The position numbers and the translations under genes are program-made. Of a stretch of DNA of 46,739 bases, positions 42,017 through 46,739 are shown piece by piece. This DNA is from an uncultured Flavobacteriales bacterium (lineage in GTDB: Bacteria; Bacteroidota; Bacteroidia; Flavobacteriales_D; Sanyastnellaceae). Position 1 is the first letter of the stretch; each line of letters opens with the position of its first letter. The DNA lies in contig CALBSW010000144.1 in the NCBI GenBank assembly GCA_937967465.1, positions 1 to 46,739 of the forward strand. Direction: 5' to 3'. The notes beneath the pieces are model-generated. The model ran no database searches. It saw only the letters and a program-made list of their open reading frames with translations, and was not told the origin of the DNA.

Positions 42017-43195
42017 ATGACCCGCTGCCTCCCCATTCTCTTCTGCCTGACCTTGTTGACCTCCGTCGCCTTTGGACAACGGATGAAATCAGAGAAAGAG
42101 CGGTTCACCTATACCCAGCTCCCCTCCGAGCCGCTGCCGGATGGCATCGCCACCTTCCGCGTCCACCTCGAGCAAACCGCCAAGGAATCCTATGGCATCG
42201 AGTTCCGCGGTTGGCAGTCCGAGGTGAAAGCCGAATGGAAGGCCTTTCAGCAGCAATGGAAACAAGTCGTCGACGAAGTGGACAGCGCTGCGCCAGAATC
42301 TTTCGCCCAATGGCAATCCAGCCGCGCGGACACCTTGGTCCTTCCCCCTGCGCCCCAGCCCAGCGAATACTTCTTTGACCCGGCAGAGGTCCAATATGCG
42401 CTGCAGCTCACGGGATTTGACGTGGGCGACGATGGACTTGACGTGAACGTGGTCGTCGACCCGCTCAACATCACCGAGGAGGTGGTGGCCACCAAAAAGG
42501 AGAAGGTCAAGCGCGGTGAAGAGACCGTGGAAGTCACCAAATTCTACCTCAAGCTGACCTACGTGCAACCCGTGCACATCACGGTCTCGGCGCGCGGCGT
42601 CACACTGAAGAGCACCGATGCCAACACCCGTCCCCGGACGTGGTCTTCCAAGTCCTTTGACCGGGACCAACAGGTGCGAGACTGGTGGGCGGTCCAGAAG
42701 CCGACCATCCTGGCCCAGCAGACCAAGATGCCCGTTCTCAATGCGGTGGGCTCACTCCAAGCCGAACTGGAGGACAAGCACTGCACCCTTGAAAAGAGCC
42801 GGGAATGCGAATGGCATTTCCCCAAGACGACCGGCAAAGTGAACTACGACGACCTGCGCGGTGCCGCATTCGATGCCAAGTTCGGCGCCAGCAAACTCGG
42901 TATGGACCGGACATCTGGTGAGGAGAGCCTGCGCAAGGCCACGGTCGTGTGGGCCGCAGCCTTGGCCGAAGCCGACTTCGAGGACAAGAAGGCCCGCATC
43001 GACCGGAAGGTCGCCGGATTCCTCTACCTGAACCTCATCGAAGCGGCCATCCTCATGGACAACCTGTCGCAGGCGGAGGGTTACTTGCTCGAAATGAACA
43101 AGGTGGACGCCAAGAATGGCCCCATCAAGGATGGAGAGCGTTGGATCGAATTCGGACGTGACTTGGAACGGCGCAAAGCCGCCAACGGCCTCTGA
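42017..43195 (+). CDS. Exported protein of unknown function
   Basis: A 392-residue protein with a Sec signal peptide (MTRCLPILFCLTLLTSVAFG, cut before QRM). The mature part is polar and mixed α/β, with a Lys/Glu-rich central stretch (VVATKKEKVKRGEETVEV) and two helical, TPR-like segments near the C-terminus (KVAGFLYLNLIEAAILMDNL, QAEGYLLEMNKVDAKNG). No T9SS tail or lipobox is present, so the periplasm is likely. I recognise no family. ATG 42017 is chosen because the signal peptide starts there. The gene converges on the CotH gene with a 4-nt gap. Confidence 0.78.
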   Translation: MTRCLPILFCLTLLTSVAFGQRMKSEKERFTYTQLPSEPLPDGIATFRVHLEQTAKESYGIEFRGWQSEVKAEWKAFQQQWKQVVDEVDSAAPESFAQWQSSRADTLVLPPAPQPSEYFFDPAEVQYALQLTGFDVGDDGLDVNVVVDPLNITEEVVATKKEKVKRGEETVEVTKFYLKLTYVQPVHITVSARGVTLKSTDANTRPRTWSSKSFDRDQQVRDWWAVQKPTILAQQTKMPVLNAVGSLQAELEDKHCTLEKSRECEWHFPKTTGKVNYDDLRGAAFDAKFGASKLGMDRTSGEESLRKATVVWAAALAEADFEDKKARIDRKVAGFLYLNLIEAAILMDNLSQAEGYLLEMNKVDAKNGPIKDGERWIEFGRDLERRKAANGL

Positions 43196-43199
43196 ACAA

Positions 43200-45491
43200 T
43201 CAGTCCTGCTTCAGGATGCGCTGGCGGGTGCCGTCGTCCAATTGCAACACATACACGCCGCCGGGCTGACCCAGGAGGGACAACCCACGGCTGGCGGGAA
43301 AGCGCAACACTTCGCGGCCTGCCGCATCCAGGAGTCGGCCGGAGACCCGATTGCCTGTCCACCGAATCCAGTCCGCCGTGGGGTTCGGAGCGACTTGGCG
43401 CTGCCCGGGCGACAGCACATCGTCCTCGCCCAGGATAATCGCGTAATTGTTGGTCGCATCCGCCGTCGGGGTGGCAAACCACACCCAATAGTCCGCTCCA
43501 TCCGGATACCGACCCAGCGATGCGTCCTGTTCGGATGCACCAAAGGCGAAGAAGTCCAGGATGACCCAGAACCCTCCGGCTTCGTTCCATTCCAACAGGG
43601 CAATCTCCTCACCCGAGCCTGACAAGGTGAACGGCGCGTGCAAGGGACCTTGCTCGGGGTCGTTGTCGAGCCAGTAGAACGCCCAATCCCCGGCGGCGAG
43701 GGTGCCTTCCGGCAAAGCGTATTTGTCGGGATCGTTGAGGTTGTCCGTCAGGTACTTTCCACCGAGGCCCACCGGGGTGGAACCGGCGTTGAAGAGCTCC
43801 ACCCAATCGTCGAATTCGCCGAAGGCATCGGAGACATTGTTGGCGTTGGAACTCATCAACTCATTGATGACCAATTCAGATGGCGACGTTCCGACCGTCA
43901 CAAGCTCGGGCGCGCAGGGAATCCACCGCTCCAATCCCGCGGAGCTTGTGACTTGAACGTGGTACGTCACGGTGGTCCAATTCCACTGGACGGGCACCTT
44001 CACGCCCCATGTTCCGTCCCCGGGCTGCCGGTCGCCGTGCTCCCCATCGTCGAACATGTCGAAGGGCACGGCTCCACTGCCGGGATCCACCCAACAGACC
44101 ACCTCCACATCGTCCGTGCCGGCGTCCACAATCGTGCGGACGCGGAGCGAATCCAAGACCGGCGCATTGTCCTCCACTTCGTGTACGACGAGAACCGGAA
44201 CCTCCGGGTCCAACTGCCCTTCCAGAGCGGCCAAGCGGGTGTCGAGCCAAGGCAGGATGCCAAACTCCACATGTCCACCTGATGCTTGATTCAACGACTG
44301 CTGGAAATTCTCGTAGGTGAATCCAAAGGACAGCGGGTAGTACCCATCGCTCTGGATGGCGGGGTCGAGCAGGGCATGCCGGGGAGCGAGGTAGGCCTCC
44401 ACGCTGTCCGGGTGCGCCCACTCGTTGATCATCCTGCGGAGGTAGTAGGTGTACCAATCCCGGTATTCGGGCACCGCCATCAGCCGGTCGTAGAGCGGCC
44501 GGTACTCCGTCGACCACGTGTAAGGGTCGCGGGTCTCCCAGTCCTGATTGAGCCAATCGATGCCCCACGTGTTGTCGAGGTCATAGGAGATGTACTCGAA
44601 CAGGCCCGTCTGCGGATTGTGGTAGAGGTAGAAATTGTTCTTGTTGCCAGCGTAGCCATCCCAGTTGCCACTGACCACATCCAAGGCTTGGACCTTGAGG
44701 AAATCGGCCACGTTGAACACCTCCTCGAGCGCGCACTGAAAATCGGCGTCCGGCGTGTTGTTGAGCACGTTGATGAACTCGGCGATGTCGGTGTAGTCGT
44801 CGGCGACCTTGTTGGTCTTCAGCTCATAGGCGCGGCGCCCATTCACCTCGAACTTGTAGTCGTCCGGTGTCTGGCTGATGTACTCCAGTGTGGCGGGCCA
44901 GAGGCACTTGTAGAAGTTGCCGTCATCCTGGTCGTAATACTCCTCCACGAATTCCTCATCGAAGTGCTCGGTGTTGAGGTAGGCCCCCATGTATTCGCCG
45001 TTGAGCTCCACTTTCACGTGGCTCGTCCGGGAGCCTGCAAGCCCCATTCTGCGCAAGATGTTCCAACTCAAGCCCGCTCGGAGCAAGGATGGGTCATTCT
45101 GGTTGGCGTTGACGTTCAGTTTCTCGAGGTCAGCGTACTTCTGGCCGGGGACGAAGGCATTGAGGTCCACCTTGAAGCTCTTCTTGGGAGAAAACAACGA
45201 GGTATTGCCCCGAAGCCGCACCCCCACGTTGGGGATGATGGTGTCCACGGTCGAGCTGTGGTAATGCACCGTTGCAGGAAACGGATTGTTGGCCGCGTAG
45301 TCCACATCGCCAAAAAGCATCGCATCGACACTGTCCGGATCCATCGTGATGGACAGCGTGGCCAATTCGTCCTGCACGAAGGCCGGCCCGAACGGCGGAA
45401 TGTCGGTCTGGGCCCAAGTCGGGCCTGCGAAAAAGACGGCCAATGCGCCCCACAGGGTCGCTCGCCCCAAGATCACGTTCAGGTTCTCCAC
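43200..45491 (-). CDS. Secreted CotH-kinase family protein with lamin-tail domain and T9SS tail
   Basis: A 763-residue exported protein. After a signal peptide (ending GPTWAQ) comes a CotH domain: VRLRGNTSLFSPKKSFKVDL (20-residue strand), SHVKVELNGEYMGAYLNTEH, VVSGNWDGYAGNKNNFYLYH and ISYDLDNTWG, the last two carrying the Asn/Asp residues used for ATP/Mg in CotH kinases. A lamin-tail-type domain (VINELMSSNANNVSDAFGE, DDWVELFNAG) and a type A T9SS tail (VAPNPTADWIRWTG to the end) follow. Function outside spores is unknown; phosphorylation of a secreted protein or a structural role is possible. GTG 45491 is favoured over a TTG at 45515 because a TATTTTCG box precedes it by 4 nt. Confidence 0.85.
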   Translation of the reverse strand: MENLNVILGRATLWGALAVFFAGPTWAQTDIPPFGPAFVQDELATLSITMDPDSVDAMLFGDVDYAANNPFPATVHYHSSTVDTIIPNVGVRLRGNTSLFSPKKSFKVDLNAFVPGQKYADLEKLNVNANQNDPSLLRAGLSWNILRRMGLAGSRTSHVKVELNGEYMGAYLNTEHFDEEFVEEYYDQDDGNFYKCLWPATLEYISQTPDDYKFEVNGRRAYELKTNKVADDYTDIAEFINVLNNTPDADFQCALEEVFNVADFLKVQALDVVSGNWDGYAGNKNNFYLYHNPQTGLFEYISYDLDNTWGIDWLNQDWETRDPYTWSTEYRPLYDRLMAVPEYRDWYTYYLRRMINEWAHPDSVEAYLAPRHALLDPAIQSDGYYPLSFGFTYENFQQSLNQASGGHVEFGILPWLDTRLAALEGQLDPEVPVLVVHEVEDNAPVLDSLRVRTIVDAGTDDVEVVCWVDPGSGAVPFDMFDDGEHGDRQPGDGTWGVKVPVQWNWTTVTYHVQVTSSAGLERWIPCAPELVTVGTSPSELVINELMSSNANNVSDAFGEFDDWVELFNAGSTPVGLGGKYLTDNLNDPDKYALPEGTLAAGDWAFYWLDNDPEQGPLHAPFTLSGSGEEIALLEWNEAGGFWVILDFFAFGASEQDASLGRYPDGADYWVWFATPTADATNNYAIILGEDDVLSPGQRQVAPNPTADWIRWTGNRVSGRLLDAAGREVLRFPASRGLSLLGQPGGVYVLQLDDGTRQRILKQD

Positions 45492-45495
45492 GGTG

Positions 45496-45503
45496 CGAAA
45501 ATA
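45496..45503 (-). promoter_or_regulatory. TATTTTCG box 4 nt before the GTG start of the CotH gene
   Basis: TAnnTTyG-type element with spacer CACC, in the 27 nt between the stop of the upstream gene and this start. It also helps decide the start codon. Confidence 0.45.
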
Positions 45504-45518
45504 CGCCCTACCCAACCG

Positions 45519-46739
45519 TCATTCCCGAAGCAAAGGCCGCACTGACCGCCGGTCTCCCCACAGGGCCTCCAACGCATACCAACCCGGGGCAATCCCATCG
45601 AGCGAGAGCCGCTCGCCAAGGGCCACGGAAGGCCACTCCGCAATGAGGCGGCCATCCATGTGATGGAGGCGAAGTGCAATGCCGGCTCCAGTGGGCAGTC
45701 CTTCCACCCGAATCCAACCACTTGCGGGATTGGGCACGGGCGTCCAGGTCAACCACGCTTGCTCCTCCACGGAAATGACGGGGGATACCGTGACCTCCAG
45801 CTCCAGCAAGGCACCATTGCACACGGGGTTGGTCTCCACCACCTGCACCGCATGGACGCCCTCGGTCGTCCAATCGATGGTCACGATGGCCGTACCCTGG
45901 CCGCTGACAATGCTTCCGCCGCTCACCGCCCATGTATAGGTGTTGGCGGGGTCTGACGGCGAAGCGGTGTACAATTGGCTGTCCCCTTCCGTCACCGACG
46001 CGTTGCCCGTGATGGATTCCGCGAACAGAAAGGCACAGCTCGCATCGTCTTCGGTGGCGGCCTCGTCGAAGTTGCACGCGGCGGAATCGGTGCACCCGAG
46101 GACTTCAGCCTCGTCGCATACCCCATCCCCATCGGCATCCTGCAGACAGTCCCCTGCGCAATCGACGTAATCCACGCCGTAGAGGTCCAGCGGGTACTCA
46201 CAGGATGCATCGGCTTCGGTGGCGGCGGGGTTGTAATTGCAGGCCAATTCGTCCACGCATCCCAGCACTTCCGCTTCATCGCAGATGCCGTCGCCATCCA
46301 TGTCGTTCAGACAACCCCCGGTGCAATCCACGTAATCCACGCCGTAGAGGTCCAACGGGTACTCACACCCGCCATCGTCGAAGGCCGCCTCAGGGTCGAA
46401 GTTGCAGGCGAGTTCATCGGTGCAACCCGGAATGACAGCGCCCGTGAAGGGCAGTGAATCGGGGTCGAAGAATGTACTCAGATCGCCCCCGGTCTCCGTC
46501 ACGGAAATCCCCAAGTCGTCGTCATACACGGTGCAGGTCACCTCATCGAACAGGAAGAATTCCACCTCATCTCCAGAGAGGACATACAGGGACATGCTGA
46601 CCCAACTCCCCCCCTCGAATTCAAAGGCCTCATCCACGCCCACCGTGACGCCATCCACGACGGCGAACACGGTCATGCCGACCACAGGCGCTCCATCGAG
46701 GGTGACCTCCGCGATGTAGGAGGACGTCAAGATGGGCAA
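45519..46739 (-). CDS. Secreted repeat protein with T9SS tail (5' truncated by window edge)
   Basis: The last 406 codons of a surface or extracellular protein; the start lies beyond the right edge. It contains a β-rich region, then three calcium-type units with a 55-residue period (DMDGDGICDEAEVLGCVDEL and DADGDGVCDEAEVLGCTD with ACNYNPAATEADASC-like partners), linked by a nearly identical EYPLDLYGVDYVDC segment. A PKD/Ig-like stretch (TYTWAVSGGSIVSGQGTAIV) and a type A T9SS sorting domain (PVPNPASGWIRVEGLP to the C-terminal RPLLRE) follow. The repeats resemble those of the giant protein at 1525-8943. The partner or ligand is unknown. Confidence 0.88.
   Translation of the reverse strand: MPILTSSYIAEVTLDGAPVVGMTVFAVVDGVTVGVDEAFEFEGGSWVSMSLYVLSGDEVEFFLFDEVTCTVYDDDLGISVTETGGDLSTFFDPDSLPFTGAVIPGCTDELACNFDPEAAFDDGGCEYPLDLYGVDYVDCTGGCLNDMDGDGICDEAEVLGCVDELACNYNPAATEADASCEYPLDLYGVDYVDCAGDCLQDADGDGVCDEAEVLGCTDSAACNFDEAATEDDASCAFLFAESITGNASVTEGDSQLYTASPSDPANTYTWAVSGGSIVSGQGTAIVTIDWTTEGVHAVQVVETNPVCNGALLELEVTVSPVISVEEQAWLTWTPVPNPASGWIRVEGLPTGAGIALRLHHMDGRLIAEWPSVALGERLSLDGIAPGWYALEALWGDRRSVRPLLRE
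46159..46365. repeat. DNA-level 165-bp tandem repeat in the T9SS repeat protein
   Basis: The stretch CGTAATCCACGCCGTAGAGG at 46166 recurs at 46331 with a 165-bp period (55 codons) and near-identity over about 40 bp, so the repeat is recent or kept similar by recombination. A third, more diverged unit lies upstream at 46020-46130. Confidence 0.75.

Noticed and set aside
1..46739. CRISPR arrays, tRNA or rRNA genes, insertion sequences, prophage genes
   Set aside because: No direct repeat-spacer pattern, no cloverleaf with CCA-type end, no rRNA segment and no transposase, integrase or phage protein was seen on either strand.

Overview
The window reads as chromosomal DNA of a GC-rich member of the Bacteroidota, most like a marine Flavobacteriales lineage. 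The signs are type IX secretion (T9SS) tail domains on secreted proteins, a BatA-type double-membrane protein, DUF3467, a TIGR02757 protein, a ComA-like phosphosulfolactate synthase, a DUF368 (PopT-type) transporter beside aroE, Asp/Asn-rich calcium-type repeats in surface proteins, and TAnnTTTG-like promoter boxes with no clear Shine-Dalgarno sequences. The taxonomic placement is inferred. No tRNA, rRNA, IS element, CRISPR array or prophage was recognised. Packing is very tight, with many 1-14 nt overlaps and almost no intergenic space.

Layout. 1-1312: end of a short-chain fatty acid transporter (AtoE family). 1525-8943: a 2472-residue secreted multidomain surface protein behind a leader rich in inverted repeats. 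9135-10926: an uncertain Arg-rich small gene and an M16 zinc peptidase. 10937-15064 (minus): a tightly coupled three-gene cassette of a PLP fold-type I enzyme, a PLP fold-type III decarboxylase-like enzyme and an asparagine-synthetase-like ATP-dependent enzyme. It looks like a small-molecule or conjugate pathway that I cannot assign. 15063-16922: a secreted T9SS lipase-like hydrolase and a small exported protein. 16997-22138 (minus): a six-gene coupled operon (TPR protein, ComA-like synthase, rhodanese, DUF368/PopT, AroE, membrane protein). 22318-26947: GlmM, a cysteine desulfurase, a small exported protein, MurQ and a conserved unknown. 26948-29787: an exported low-molecular-weight phosphatase-like lipoprotein, an MnmD-Nudix fusion and a TIGR02757 protein. 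29820-33200: a BatA-domain protein and a dihydroorotase homologue that has lost its HxH metal motif. 33204-37821 (minus): DUF3467, YjjG-type HAD phosphatase, membrane protein, deacetylase-like protein, WecB and RadC. 37924-39301 (minus): ribosomal protein S20 and two small exported proteins. 39374-41953 (minus): thioredoxin-like, FAD oxidoreductase and RluF. 42017-46739: an exported unknown, a CotH-kinase/lamin-tail T9SS protein and the 3' part of another T9SS protein.

Together the genes cover cell-envelope work (UDP-GlcNAc supply by GlmM and WecB, undecaprenyl-phosphate recycling by the DUF368 protein, muropeptide recycling by MurQ), tRNA/rRNA modification (MnmD, RluF, sulfur from the desulfurase), and secreted adhesins and hydrolases using the T9SS. 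The three most noteworthy observations are the unassigned PLP/PLP/Asn-synthetase-like cassette; the repeated placement of a TAnnTTyG-type box only 4-8 nt upstream of start codons, which predicts leaderless or near-leaderless transcripts; and the MnmD-Nudix fusion.
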